A DNA stretch of 64,000 bases from Curvibacter microcysteis (GCF_028649435.1 NZ_JAQSIN010000001.1); one strand, 5' to 3'; positions 17,119 to 26,659 are shown, numbered from the stretch's first letter. Made by a program: numbers and translations. The notes: generated from the sequence alone by a model not told the origin.

Positions 17119-18159
17119 ATGATTCATCTAGAAGGCATTTACCAGACCTACCCAGGCCCACAAGGCCCTGTGGAGGCCTTGCGCGGCATCGACCTGCGCA
17201 TCGCGGCCGGCGAGGTGTTCGGCATCATCGGGCGCAGCGGCGCGGGCAAAAGCTCGCTGGTGCGCACCATCAACTGGCTCAACCGCCCCTCGCAGGGCAC
17301 GGTCACGGTGGCCGGGCGCTCGCTGGGCGATTTGAGTGACGCCCAGCTGCGCGAAGCCCGGCGCGACATCGGCATGATCTTCCAGCACTTCAACCTGCTG
17401 GCCTCGCGCACCGTCTACGACAACGTCGCGCTGCCGCTCGAGCTGGCGCACTGGTCGGCCGACCGCATCCGCGCCCGCGTAGAACCGCTTTTGGAGCTGG
17501 TCGGCCTGAGCGCCTTCCGTGACCGCTACCCGGCCCAGCTCAGTGGCGGGCAAAAGCAGCGCGTGGGCATTGCCCGCGCCCTGGCCAGCCAGCCCAAGGT
17601 GCTGCTGTCGGACGAGGCCACCTCGGCCCTGGACCCGGAAACCACCCGCTCCATCCTGGCCCTGCTGCGCGACATCAACCGCGAACTGGGCCTGACCATC
17701 GTGCTCATCACCCACCAGATGCAGGTCATCAAGCAGGTGGCCGACCGCGTGGCCGTCATCGACGGCGGCCGCATCGTCGAGTGCGGCCCGGTGCTCGAGG
17801 TCTTCAGCCGCCCGCAGCACGCCACCACGCGCAGCCTGATCGAAGACGTGGTGCCGCAGTCTTTGCCCGAAGCCGTGCTGGCCCGGGTGCAGGCCCAGTT
17901 GCAGCAGTCGCCCGACGCGTCGGCCCGTTTGCTGCGCCTGGTGTTTGCGGGCGCGCAGGGCGAGCAGGCCTTGCTGTCGGACGTGATCCGGCGTTTCAAC
18001 CTCGACCTGAACATCCTGCATGGCCAGGTCGACGAGGTGCAGGGCCAGCCTTTTGGCTCCCTGTCGGTGTTGGCCCGCGGTGACGCGGGCGCGGTGGCCC
18101 AGGCCGTGGCGCAGTGGCGCCAGGCCGGCGTGGGTGTGGAGGAGCTGAGCCATGTTTGA
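17119..18159 (+). CDS. metN: Methionine ABC transporter ATPase MetN
   Basis: This 346-residue ATPase of the D/L-methionine importer has Walker A GRSGAGKSS, Q-loop IFQHFNLL, signature LSGGQKQRVGIARAL, Walker B VLLSDEATSALD and switch ITHQM. Residues about 265-346 form the C-terminal NIL regulatory domain (LLRLVFAGAQGEQALLSDVIRRF) that senses internal methionine and inhibits transport. It overlaps metI by eight bases. Confidence 0.96.
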   Translation: MIHLEGIYQTYPGPQGPVEALRGIDLRIAAGEVFGIIGRSGAGKSSLVRTINWLNRPSQGTVTVAGRSLGDLSDAQLREARRDIGMIFQHFNLLASRTVYDNVALPLELAHWSADRIRARVEPLLELVGLSAFRDRYPAQLSGGQKQRVGIARALASQPKVLLSDEATSALDPETTRSILALLRDINRELGLTIVLITHQMQVIKQVADRVAVIDGGRIVECGPVLEVFSRPQHATTRSLIEDVVPQSLPEAVLARVQAQLQQSPDASARLLRLVFAGAQGEQALLSDVIRRFNLDLNILHGQVDEVQGQPFGSLSVLARGDAGAVAQAVAQWRQAGVGVEELSHV

Positions 18160-18820
18160 ACGATTCACCGCCGAATTGCTGGCCCTGATGCTGGATTCCT
18201 TCTGGGAGACCGTGCTGATGGTGGGCATCGCTGGCCTGCTGGGCACGGTCATCGGCTTGCCCCTGGGCGTCTACCTGCGCCTGACCGATCGGGGCGGCGT
18301 GCTGGAAAACCGCTGGGCCAACCGCCTGGTGGGCACCCTGGTCAACGCCGTGCGCTCCACGCCCTTCATCATCTTGCTGGTGGCTGTGATCCCGCTGACC
18401 CGTTTGCTGACCGGCTCCTCCATCGGCACGGCCGCCGCCGTGGTGCCGCTGACCCTGGCGGCCGGCCCCTTTGCCGCGCGCCTGATCGAGGCCTCGCTGC
18501 GCGAGGTCGACGAAGGCCTTGTCGAGGCGGCGCACTCCATGGGCGCGACGACCTGGCAGATCGTGCTCAAGGTGCTGCTGCCTGAAGCCCTGCCGGGCAT
18601 CGTGGCCGGCGTCACCATCACCCTGGTCAGCCTGACCGGCTACTCGGCCATGGCCGGCGCCATTGGCGGTGGCGGCCTGGGCGACCTGGGCATCCGCTAC
18701 GGCTACCAGCGCTTTTTGCCCGAGGTGATGGCCGTGGTGGTCGTGGTGCTGATCCTGTTTGTGCAGGCGCTGCAAAGCGCTGGCGACTGGCTGGTGCGCC
18801 GCCTGGCCCACCGAGGCTGA
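18152..18820 (+). CDS. metI: Methionine ABC transporter permease MetI
   Basis: This 222-residue permease has about five membrane helices and a clear EAA loop (EVDEGLVEAAHSMGATTWQI and VLLPEALPGI). Other family blocks are NAVRSTPFIILLVAVIPLTR and GGGGLGDLGIRYGYQRF. Length and motifs are those of MetI. The start lies inside the last codons of metN, which implies coupled translation. Confidence 0.96.
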   Translation: MFERFTAELLALMLDSFWETVLMVGIAGLLGTVIGLPLGVYLRLTDRGGVLENRWANRLVGTLVNAVRSTPFIILLVAVIPLTRLLTGSSIGTAAAVVPLTLAAGPFAARLIEASLREVDEGLVEAAHSMGATTWQIVLKVLLPEALPGIVAGVTITLVSLTGYSAMAGAIGGGGLGDLGIRYGYQRFLPEVMAVVVVVLILFVQALQSAGDWLVRRLAHRG

Positions 18821-18898
18821 AGTTTTGATTTGACCGTTCGCGCGGCCCGGGCCACAAGCCCGCCGCGCCTTGTTTGAACCCTGAAGAAGGAAACCCCC

Positions 18899-19696
18899 AT
18901 GAACTCCAAACGTTTCGCCCTCAAGTCCCTGGTGCTGGCCACCGCGGTGCTGGCCTCTGGCCTGAGCCTGGCCCAGGACAAGCCATTGAAGATCGGCGTC
19001 ACCGCCGGCCCGCACGCGCAGATTTTTGAGCAGGTCAAGAAGGTCGCTGAAAAAGACGGCCTCAAGGTCCAGATCATCGAGTTCAGCGACTACATCCAGC
19101 CCAACGCCGCCTTGGCCGCCGGTGACCTGGACGCCAACAGCTACCAGCACAAGCCCTTCCTGGACCAACAGGTCAAAGACCGGGGCTACAAGATCGTGTC
19201 GGTGGGCTACACCGTCAACTACCCGATGGGCATTTACTCGAAGAAGGTCAAGTCCCTGGCCGACCTGAAGCCGGGCGCCCGTTTTGGCCTGCCCAACGAC
19301 CCCACCAACGGGGGCCGCAGCCTGCTGGTGCTGCAAGACCAGGGCTTGATCAAGCTGCGCCCTGAAGCCGGCCTCAAGGCCACGCCGCTGGACGTGATCG
19401 ACAACCCCAAGAAGCTCAAGTTCGTCGAACTCGAAGCCGCCCAGCTGGCCCGCGCCCTGGACGACCTGGACGCCGCCGCCATCAACACCAACTTCGCCCT
19501 GTCGGCCGGCCTGACGCCGGGCAAGGACTCGATCGCGCAGGAAAACGCCAAGAGCCCCTACGTCAACCTGATCGCCGTGCGTGAACAGGACAAGGACAAG
19601 CCCTGGGTCGCCAAGCTGGTCAAGGCCTACCAATCAGAAGAAGTGCGCAAGTTCATTCAGACCGAGTTCAAGGGCTCGGTGCTCGCGGGCTTCTGA
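18899..19696 (+). CDS. metQ: Methionine-binding protein MetQ
   Basis: This 265-residue NlpA-family substrate-binding protein has a signal peptide ending GLSLAQ. The mature part has KIGVTAGPHAQIFEQVK, SYQHKPFLDQQVKDRGY, GYTVNYPMGIYSKKVKS and LPNDPTNGGRSLLVLQ, typical of MetQ. There is no lipobox cysteine at the cleavage site, so it is predicted to be soluble in the periplasm instead of lipid-anchored as in E. coli. AAGAAGGAAA precedes the ATG. Confidence 0.95.
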   Translation: MNSKRFALKSLVLATAVLASGLSLAQDKPLKIGVTAGPHAQIFEQVKKVAEKDGLKVQIIEFSDYIQPNAALAAGDLDANSYQHKPFLDQQVKDRGYKIVSVGYTVNYPMGIYSKKVKSLADLKPGARFGLPNDPTNGGRSLLVLQDQGLIKLRPEAGLKATPLDVIDNPKKLKFVELEAAQLARALDDLDAAAINTNFALSAGLTPGKDSIAQENAKSPYVNLIAVREQDKDKPWVAKLVKAYQSEEVRKFIQTEFKGSVLAGF

Positions 19697-19742
19697 GGTC
19701 CACCGCCCGGGCCCAGCAGGGCCCATCCGGTTCAGTCAAGCC

Positions 19743-19768
19743 AAAGCCCTTCGGGGCTTTTGCTTTTT
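19743..19768 (+). terminator. Intrinsic terminator after metQ
   Basis: AAAGCCC (19743-19749), a TTCG tetraloop and GGGCTTT (19754-19760) form a perfect hairpin, followed by TGCTTTTT. It lies 47 bases after the metQ stop. Confidence 0.9.
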
Positions 19769-20251
19769 GTGCCGTGCGCGCTCAGCCCGTTGCGCTGCCG
19801 CGCGCTTCCTCGATCCCGCCTGTGACGGGCTGACGGGCTGGCTGGCGGCCGCTGGCCCAGCCCCGTGCCCAGGCGGCATGCATCCCCTTCAGCGCGCTGC
19901 GCCAAGCCCCTGCTGCGGGGTCGGACTGGCCCGCGGTGGCCCTCACCGGGTCGCGCCTTCAGGGGCCGCCGCTTGCCGCTGCTCGGCGCACCCAGCCCAC
20001 CGCCCCTGCGGTGGCCCCGTGGCGTGTCGATTCAACATGTTTCATTTATTAAGTACTTGACTCACATGTTGGGGTGACTTGATTGTTCAGATCAATTTTA
20101 CAAGGAGGAAACAGGAAACCATTAGGTGTATTTTTCGATGATGGGTTAACTTTTGGCCTTGTTTGCTGCGGCCCCAGTCACGGTTTTATTGAAAATCATG
20201 GTATGGGTTATCTGGTCATCTGATCGATCGAACATCAATAGGTGAGAACGT
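19769..20251. other. Gene-poor junction before the AT-rich island
   Basis: I find no convincing gene here. Up to about 20030 the sequence is GC-rich with no family-like frame. From about 20033 it abruptly becomes AT-rich and stays so through the next three genes. A perfect AAGGAGG lies at 20102-20108 with no start codon at usable distance, which could be a relic of a lost gene start. The real start of the MFS gene has only a weak GGTGAGAA before it. Confidence 0.5.
20033..20071. repeat. Inverted repeat at island left edge
   Basis: CAACATGT (20033-20040) and ACATGTTG (20064-20071) are perfect inverted copies 23 bases apart, with the palindrome AAGTACTT (20051-20058) between them. They sit where base composition changes. 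They may be an operator for the MFS-amidase genes or part of an insertion junction. Their role is unknown. Confidence 0.4.
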
Positions 20252-21439
20252 ATGGCTGATACAAAAAAAGCTTGGTCAGTTTGCATGGCGGCTTGGTTTG
20301 CCGGGGTTGCCTTGGCCTGCGTGCAAAACAAAGTCACACCGATCATCTCAACCTTGATTCAGGACTTTCATGTCAGCATGAGTGTCGCTGGGTGGCTGAG
20401 TTCGGTTTTTGCCGTGATGTGTATTTTGATCGCCTTGCCCGCCGCTTCGATCATGCAAAAAATTGGTGCCAAATGGACCGGGGTGCTGGCCCTGGCCATT
20501 TCTTCGGCAGGCACCTTGCTGGGGCTGATGACCCATGACGTCTCCATCCTGATGCTGAGTCGGGTGATTGAAGGCTTTGGCGTGGGCATCATCGTGGTGG
20601 TCGGGCCGTCGCTCATTTCAATGTGGTTTCCACCCGAGCAGCGCGGCTTGCCCATGGGAATATGGACCACATTCATGATTTTGTCTCAGTCGCTGCTGTT
20701 CTTGATCGCCGATCCGATCGTGGCCCGTTGGGGTTGGCAAGGTATCTGGATCTTCAGTTTGGTGTTCAGCTTGCTGGCCATCCTGGTGTTCATCTGGAAA
20801 GTCGAAGAACCACCAGCAGTCACCAGCCAGGCCGCGGTTGGTGGCCCCTCAGTCTCAATTTGGGAGGGCATGCGCAATTCCAATGCGGCTTGGCTCCTGG
20901 CCCTGTCTGCGATGTTCTTTGCCGTGACTTCTTTTGGGTTTGTTTCCTGGATTTCGCCTTATTGGAGCCAGGTCAATCACTGGACAATGAGTGTGACTGA
21001 AAACTGGGTCAGTCTTCTCTACAGTCTCGAGTTGGTGTATGCGGTGGTGATTGGTTTTGTCTTGAACAAGGTGGTCAATCGCAAAGCTTTGGGGCTGGTC
21101 GGGTATGTGATTTACGCGCTGCTGGCTTTGGCCTGTTTCATGGCGACCCGGTCTTCCACCATCATTTTGTTGATTTTTATCTTTCCGATTTTTGATACCC
21201 TGGCCGCTTGCATCAACTGGACCTTGGCACCGCAAGCTGCCAGCAAACCCGAGTACACCAACCTCTCCATCAGCATCCTCAATATCGGGCTCAACACCGG
21301 CACCTTGCTGGGGGCACCTGTCATTGGTTGGGTGATTGAAAAACAAGGCTCAACGGCCGGCGGTTTGGCTTTGGCCACTTCAGCACTCCTGGCCATGCTA
21401 TTTCTTGCGCTGACCCGCTTGAATAAACCCCGGCTGTGA
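20252..21439 (+). CDS. MFS transporter, cyanate/nitrate-carrier-like
   Basis: This 395-residue major facilitator protein has about twelve membrane helices. After helix 2 lies the family loop QKIGAKWTG, and helices 4-6 include SRVIEGFGVGIIVVVGPSLI and WFPPEQRGLPMGIWTT. A soluble loop (EEPPAVTSQAAVG) separates the two halves. The layout resembles CynX/NarK-like carriers. With an amidase overlapping its end it probably imports an amide, nitrile or similar small nitrogen compound, by context only. Its codons are clearly more AT-rich than those of the flanking met and rec genes. Confidence 0.75.
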   Translation: MADTKKAWSVCMAAWFAGVALACVQNKVTPIISTLIQDFHVSMSVAGWLSSVFAVMCILIALPAASIMQKIGAKWTGVLALAISSAGTLLGLMTHDVSILMLSRVIEGFGVGIIVVVGPSLISMWFPPEQRGLPMGIWTTFMILSQSLLFLIADPIVARWGWQGIWIFSLVFSLLAILVFIWKVEEPPAVTSQAAVGGPSVSIWEGMRNSNAAWLLALSAMFFAVTSFGFVSWISPYWSQVNHWTMSVTENWVSLLYSLELVYAVVIGFVLNKVVNRKALGLVGYVIYALLALACFMATRSSTIILLIFIFPIFDTLAACINWTLAPQAASKPEYTNLSISILNIGLNTGTLLGAPVIGWVIEKQGSTAGGLALATSALLAMLFLALTRLNKPRL

Positions 21440-21477
21440 AGCCATTCTGCAATCATCTGAACGCGAAAGGAATCGTC

Positions 21478-22398
21478 ATGATAGGGAATACCCATGCCAT
21501 TTGTGGAAAGTTTGAAACGGAAGCGCTGAGCGTTGTTTGTGTTCAGTTTCCACCAGAACGCTGCCTGGATCTTGAGGGTGTCAACCGCAACATCACCAGC
21601 ATCATGGATTGGATGGAGCGCGCGGTCAATAACTTCCCTGGGGTGGACTTGATCGTTTTTTCCGAGTGCTCGGCACAAGGCGGCGGTCCGTTCTGTTCGG
21701 GGGTTCTGCTCGATTTGAAGGGGCCCGAAGTTCAGCTGCTCAAAGATAAATGCAAAGCGCTCGATGTTTTTGCGGTGTTTGACATCATCACGGCGGACAC
21801 GCAGGGCCACCAGGCCTGTAACACCGCGATCATCGTCAACAATCAAGGCGAGTTGATTCACGAATACGTCAAGATGAATCCGTGGATTCCCGAGGAGCCT
21901 TTCTACCCGGGTGATTTTGGTTGCAGCGCCGTGGCCGGTCCCAAAGGTTCAAGAATCGCGACCATCATCTGTGCCGATGGTGACTACCCTGAAATGTGGC
22001 GCTTGGCGGCCCGCAGTGGGGCCAATGTGATTGTCCGGATCGCCCATTACCCAGTGCCTTGGGACCATGCTTGGGAAATCACCAACAAGGCGGGCGCTTA
22101 CTGCAATCAGATTTATGTGGTGTCTTGCAATACGGTGGGCTACGACGATACCTCGGTTAATTTTGGCAACAGCATGATTTTGAACCCCGATGGTGGAATC
22201 ATCGCTCAAGCCCCGACGGGGATCCCCTGGATGATCAAGGCGGATATCTATCCGGGGCTGGTTGATAAAATGCGCACAGATTCTGTCACCAACAACTTTC
22301 TGTGGTCTTATAACCACCGTGGTGCCTCTCATCCTGAAGTGGCTGGCGTGGGCCGAGATACCTCGGTCTATCAGGCACCATCCCAAATCAAATCTTGA
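21478..22398 (+). CDS. Formamidase-like nitrilase-superfamily amidase
   Basis: This 306-residue carbon-nitrogen hydrolase resembles the AmiF formamidase branch, which splits short amides such as formamide into acid and ammonia. The Glu-Lys-Cys triad is visible: E63 in FSECSAQGG, K132 in YVKMNPWIPEEPFYPGDFG, and C165 in IICADGDYPEMWRLA. NTAIIVNNQGEL also matches the family. It ends about 30 residues short of typical AmiF. AAAGGA fits the ATG at 21478; a GTG at 21436 overlapping the MFS stop would add 14 unlikely residues. The exact substrate is inferred. Confidence 0.8.
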   Translation: MIGNTHAICGKFETEALSVVCVQFPPERCLDLEGVNRNITSIMDWMERAVNNFPGVDLIVFSECSAQGGGPFCSGVLLDLKGPEVQLLKDKCKALDVFAVFDIITADTQGHQACNTAIIVNNQGELIHEYVKMNPWIPEEPFYPGDFGCSAVAGPKGSRIATIICADGDYPEMWRLAARSGANVIVRIAHYPVPWDHAWEITNKAGAYCNQIYVVSCNTVGYDDTSVNFGNSMILNPDGGIIAQAPTGIPWMIKADIYPGLVDKMRTDSVTNNFLWSYNHRGASHPEVAGVGRDTSVYQAPSQIKS

Positions 22399-22421
22399 AA
22401 ACGACCACATCGAGGTTGCTC

Positions 22422-22676
22422 ATGACAAAAATTTTCCTCGCCAATGACCATTTTATCTTGCGTGCTCTTGATCGGGCCGGCATCACCTTTCCGATTGGCA
22501 AGCAAGAGTTGCTGAGCCGGATGGGCAAGATGGAAATTCAGGTTGATTACGACAAGAAGCAGAGTGTCAGTGGGTACATGCAAAATGTGGATTTGGATCA
22601 TTTTGAAACCAAAGCTCAGTTTTTTTGCGCCCTGACAGGCCACCATGCGGTATTCAAAAATGCGCACCCCGCTTGA
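22422..22676 (+). CDS. Unknown 84-residue protein coupled to the amidase
   Basis: This small soluble protein begins MTKIFLANDHFILRALDRAG and contains GKQELLSRMGKMEIQVDYDK, ending HHAVFKNAHPA. I recognise no family. The ATG lies 23 bases after the amidase stop with GAGG at a suitable distance. Codon use is AT-rich like the two genes before it. Charged residues, a predicted alpha/beta pattern and the lack of signal or membrane segments suggest a cytoplasmic partner or subunit. No function should be assumed. Confidence 0.65.
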   Translation: MTKIFLANDHFILRALDRAGITFPIGKQELLSRMGKMEIQVDYDKKQSVSGYMQNVDLDHFETKAQFFCALTGHHAVFKNAHPA

Positions 22677-23077
22677 TTGTTAGCCTGCTGCAGGGCCTGA
22701 CTGCAAGGGCCTTCGGAACGCCTGATGTCAGGCAGTCTGAAGGCTTGCTGCGTTCTCGCAGGTCGGCGCCCAGGCCTGTTTTTCAGGCGGGGCAGGGCGG
22801 CGGGGGCGCCGGGGCGTGGCGCCTGTTGAGCTTCAGCGGCCCGCGCTTGAAGGCCGATCGAGGGCGTTTGAAGTTTGCCCAGCCGGCCAGCGGCAGGGGT
22901 CCCTCGGGGGCGGAGGCCGAGGGGCGTGGGTTACGCCGTTGGGGCTGTTTGGCACTGCCCAGTGGCCGAGCCCCCAGCCCTGTGTAGACTCGATGGATCG
23001 GTGGATCTTCGGGCGGCTCAAGCCCCAGGGATGTGCCCTGTGACTTCGCTGGATCTTGCCGTGTCTCTACCCACCTC
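22677..23077. other. Intergenic region with nested inverted repeats
   Basis: No gene is visible. A nested inverted repeat spans 22709-22744: the inner stem GCCTGA/TCAGGC has a two-base gap and the outer arms are GCCTTC/GAAGGC. A second hairpin, GCCTG-TTTTT-CAGGC, is at 22774-22788. They could terminate the island genes. From about 22790 composition returns to GC-rich and the stretch leads into recC. Confidence 0.45.
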
Positions 23078-26000
23078 ATGCCGACCTCTGCTTCTTTGAC
23101 CCCCGGTTTCATGGTCCTGCATGGCAACCGCCTGGAGGACTTGCGCGATTTGTTGACGGGCTTTCTGCGCCAGCACCCGCTGCCGCCGCTGTGGCCCGAG
23201 ATCTTCCTGGTGCAAAGCGCCGGCATGAAGCACTGGTTGGAGCTGTCCCTGGCCGATGAGGCGGCGCTGGGCATTTGCGCCGCCACCCGCATGGAGCTGC
23301 CCAGCGCCTACCTGTGGCAGGTCTACCGCCAGGTGCTGGGCCCGGCGGCCGTGCCGGCCCAGATGCCGTTTGACAAGGCCAGCCTGCTGTGGCGCCTGGT
23401 GCGCCTGCTGCCCGACCTGGTCGCCTCGCGGCCGATTTACCAGCCGCTGCAGCGCTACCTGGACCAGGCGCCGGACGCGCGCAAGCTCTACCAACTGGCG
23501 CTGCAACTGGCCGACGTGCTGGACGGCTACCAAAGCTACCGCGCGGATTGGCTCAGCGACTGGGCCCAGGGCCGCGACGTGCTGGGCCGTCCCAACACCT
23601 TGCCCACCCAGGCCCCGGCGCTGGACGCCTCCCAGGCCTGGCAGGCCCAGCTGTGGCGCGACCTGCGCGCCGACGTGGGCGAGGCCCTGGCGGACGCCTC
23701 GCGCGCCGCGGTCCACGCGCGCTTCATGGCCCGCCTGGCCGGACTGACCGACACCTTCGTGGCCACCGGTGAACGCCCGCCAGGCTTGCCCGCGCGCATC
23801 GTGGTGTTTGGCATTTCGTCCTTGCCGCACCAGGCCGTCGAGGCCCTGGCGGCGCTGGGCCAGCTGACCCAGGTCATGCTGCTGGTGCACAACCCCTGCC
23901 AGTTCTTCTGGGGCGATCTGGTCGAAGGCCATGAGCAACTGCGCCAGTTGCTGCGCCGGCGCCAGCCCGTCAAGGCCGCGGCGCTGGCCCAGGCCACGCC
24001 GGGCGCGGCCCACCACCCGCTGCTGGCCTCCTGGGGTAAGCAGGGGCGGGACTACCTGCACATGCTCGACGAGTTCGACCGGGTCGAGGACTACCGCAAC
24101 CGCTTTGTCCGGGTGGACGCTTTTGTCGATCCCTTGGGCATCGGCAGCACGCCCACCCAATTGACCCAGCTGCAGTCCGGCCTGCTGAACCTGGAGCTGC
24201 CCAGCGCGCCGCTGCCGCTGGCCGAGGACGACGACTCGGTCCGCCTGGTCAGCTGCCACTCGGCCCAGCGTGAGGTCGAGGTGCTGCACGACCGCCTGCT
24301 GGCCTGGCTGGACGCCGACCCCAGCCTGCAGCCGCGCGAGGTCATGGTCATGGTGCCCGACATCGCCACGTTTGCGCCCCACATCCAGGCCGTGTTTGGC
24401 CGCTTCGCGCGCGGCGAGCCGCGCCACATCCCCTATTCGGTGGCCGACACCTCGCCGCGCCAGTCGCCGCTGGTGATGGCCTTGCAGCAGCTGCTGTCGC
24501 TGCCGCAGGCGCGCATTTCGCTGGCCGACTGGCTCAGCCTGTTCGAGGTCAGCGCGGTGCGGCACCGCTTTGGCCTGAGCGAGGTCGAGGTCGATGAGGT
24601 GCAAACCTGGCTGCAGGCCGCGGGTGTGCGCTGGGGGCTGGACACCGAGCACCGGCTGCGCTGGGGCCTGCCGCCCGGCGTGCCCGGCCTGGCGCAAAAC
24701 ACCTGGGACTTCGGCCTGCGCCGCCTGCTGCTGGGCTATGCCGTGGGCAGCGGCCCGGTCTGGGCCGGCACCTTGCCGCAGCCGGCCCTCAGCGGCCTGG
24801 ACGCGCCCCTGGCCCAGGCCTTGTGGGGCTGGGTTGAGGCCACGCGCGAGAGCCTGGACACCCTGGCCCAGCCCCACACGCCCAGCGAATGGGTGCGCGT
24901 GCTGAGCGAGCTGGTGGCGCGCTTTTTTGACGGTGCCGACGAGGCCGAAGCCCGCCAGGTGCAGGCCCTGTTGGAGCCGCTGCAAACCTGGCTGCAGCAC
25001 TGCCAGGCCGCGAACCTGGACAGCCCGCTGCCGCTGGAGGTGGTCAGCGACCACTGGCTGGGCCAGTTGCAGGATGGCGGCTTGCAGCAGCGCTTCCTGG
25101 GCGGCGGCGTGCAGTTCGGCACGCTGATGCCCATGCGCTCCATCCCTTTCCGGGTGGTCTGCTTGCTGGGCTTGAACGACGGCGACTACCCGCGCCAAAG
25201 TGCCCCGCGTGACTTTGACCTGATGGCCAGCAGCTGGCGCGCGGGCGACCGCTCCCGCCGCGAGGACGACCGCTACCTGTTTTTGGAGGCCCTGCTGTCG
25301 GCGCGCGAGCGCCTCTACATCAGCTGGCAAGGCCACCGCGCCACCGACAACGCCGAGCGCCCGCCCTCGGTGCTGGTGGCCCAATTGATTGAATTCCTGC
25401 ACCGGCATTGGACGCCCGCGCGCGCGCCCCAGGTGCAGCCGCTGCAGCCGTTTTCGGCGGCCTATTTCAGCCAGGGCAGCGGCTTTGCCACCTACGACGA
25501 GGACTGGGCCCGGGCCCAGGCGGCCGAGCCCGCCGCCGGCGCCGGGGTGGCCGCGCCGGCCGCGCTGGAGGCCACGGTCCCCAGCGTGCTCACCTTGAAC
25601 GACTTGCGCCAACTGCTGCGCCAGCCGGTGGAGGTGTTCTTCAAAGGGCGCCTGGGCGTCTACCTCGACGAGCTCGAGGAGCACACCCTGGACAGCGAGC
25701 CCTTTGGCCTGGACGGGCTGGAGAAGTACCAGCTGGGCCAAGAGGTGCTGGCCGCCGACACCGCCCCCCAGGTGCTGACCGAGCTGCTGCACTCGGGCCG
25801 CCTGCCCATGGCCGCCTTTGGCCAGCGCGAGGTGCAGGGCCTGCAGACCCGGCTGAGCGTGGTGCAGCAGCGCCTGGCCCCCTTGGAGGCGCGGTTTCCC
25901 TTCGCCTTGCCGGCCCAGTCGGTGGACTTGTCCATCGAGTTGCCAGCCGAGCCGGGGCAGCCGCCTGAAGCCGTGCAACTGCTGGGCACCCTGAGTGGGC

Positions 26001-26659
26001 TGTTCTGCGAGCGCGAAGAGCGCGCCGACACCGCCCCGGCCGACTGCGCGCCTGGCCTGCAGCGCAGCCAGCGCCTGGGCGCGGTGCTGCAAGGCAAGGA
26101 GTCCGAGGCCATGGCCCGGGTGCAGGTGCTCACCGGCCTGTGGGTGTCGCACCTGGCGGGCTGCGCGGCGGGCCTGCGCCTGAACAGCACCGTGCTGGGG
26201 CTGGACGGGCAAATTGGCTTGCGGCCCCTGTCCCGCGCCCAGGCCCTGGCCTGTTTGCAGCGCCTGGTCGTGGCTTACCGCGCGGCCTGGCAGCGCCCCT
26301 TGCCCGTGGCCTGCCAAACTGGCTGGGCCTATTGGCAGGCGGCGCGCCGCGCCGAGGCGGCCGAGCTGCTCGGCCCCGCCAAGCGCGAGCCACGCGACCC
26401 GCACGAGGCTGCGCGCGCCGCCTTTGAGGGCAGCTTCCAGCTGGCTGGGGAGCGCCTGCAGTCGCCCTACCTGCAACGCTGCACCCAGGCCTATGAAGAT
26501 CTGCAGGCCGAGCTGCCCGACTGGGCCGAGCAGCTCTACGGCGACCTGGCGCGCCACCTGCGCATCGGGCCGCTGCCGCAAGACGAGGGTGACGAGGGCG
26601 CGGCGAGCCACCCCCGCGCTGAGCCGCTGGACACCCGTGCAGCGCAGCACCGGCCTTGA
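23078..26659 (+). CDS. recC: Exodeoxyribonuclease V gamma subunit RecC
   Basis: This 1193-residue protein is the Chi-recognition and strand-splitting subunit of the RecBCD helicase-nuclease. It has the N-terminal inactive helicase-like part (LVQSAGMKHWLELSLADEAALGICA), VRLVSCHSAQREVEVLHDRLL, IPYSVADTSPRQSPL, and the C-terminal nuclease-like part with MRSIPFRVVCLLGLNDGDYPRQ and RREDDRYLFLEALLSARERLYISW. Length is usual for RecC. Of several in-frame starts the ATG giving MPTSASLTPGFMVLHGNRLE fits family alignment best. It is first gene of recC-recB-recD. Confidence 0.94.
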   Translation: MPTSASLTPGFMVLHGNRLEDLRDLLTGFLRQHPLPPLWPEIFLVQSAGMKHWLELSLADEAALGICAATRMELPSAYLWQVYRQVLGPAAVPAQMPFDKASLLWRLVRLLPDLVASRPIYQPLQRYLDQAPDARKLYQLALQLADVLDGYQSYRADWLSDWAQGRDVLGRPNTLPTQAPALDASQAWQAQLWRDLRADVGEALADASRAAVHARFMARLAGLTDTFVATGERPPGLPARIVVFGISSLPHQAVEALAALGQLTQVMLLVHNPCQFFWGDLVEGHEQLRQLLRRRQPVKAAALAQATPGAAHHPLLASWGKQGRDYLHMLDEFDRVEDYRNRFVRVDAFVDPLGIGSTPTQLTQLQSGLLNLELPSAPLPLAEDDDSVRLVSCHSAQREVEVLHDRLLAWLDADPSLQPREVMVMVPDIATFAPHIQAVFGRFARGEPRHIPYSVADTSPRQSPLVMALQQLLSLPQARISLADWLSLFEVSAVRHRFGLSEVEVDEVQTWLQAAGVRWGLDTEHRLRWGLPPGVPGLAQNTWDFGLRRLLLGYAVGSGPVWAGTLPQPALSGLDAPLAQALWGWVEATRESLDTLAQPHTPSEWVRVLSELVARFFDGADEAEARQVQALLEPLQTWLQHCQAANLDSPLPLEVVSDHWLGQLQDGGLQQRFLGGGVQFGTLMPMRSIPFRVVCLLGLNDGDYPRQSAPRDFDLMASSWRAGDRSRREDDRYLFLEALLSARERLYISWQGHRATDNAERPPSVLVAQLIEFLHRHWTPARAPQVQPLQPFSAAYFSQGSGFATYDEDWARAQAAEPAAGAGVAAPAALEATVPSVLTLNDLRQLLRQPVEVFFKGRLGVYLDELEEHTLDSEPFGLDGLEKYQLGQEVLAADTAPQVLTELLHSGRLPMAAFGQREVQGLQTRLSVVQQRLAPLEARFPFALPAQSVDLSIELPAEPGQPPEAVQLLGTLSGLFCEREERADTAPADCAPGLQRSQRLGAVLQGKESEAMARVQVLTGLWVSHLAGCAAGLRLNSTVLGLDGQIGLRPLSRAQALACLQRLVVAYRAAWQRPLPVACQTGWAYWQAARRAEAAELLGPAKREPRDPHEAARAAFEGSFQLAGERLQSPYLQRCTQAYEDLQAELPDWAEQLYGDLARHLRIGPLPQDEGDEGAASHPRAEPLDTRAAQHRP

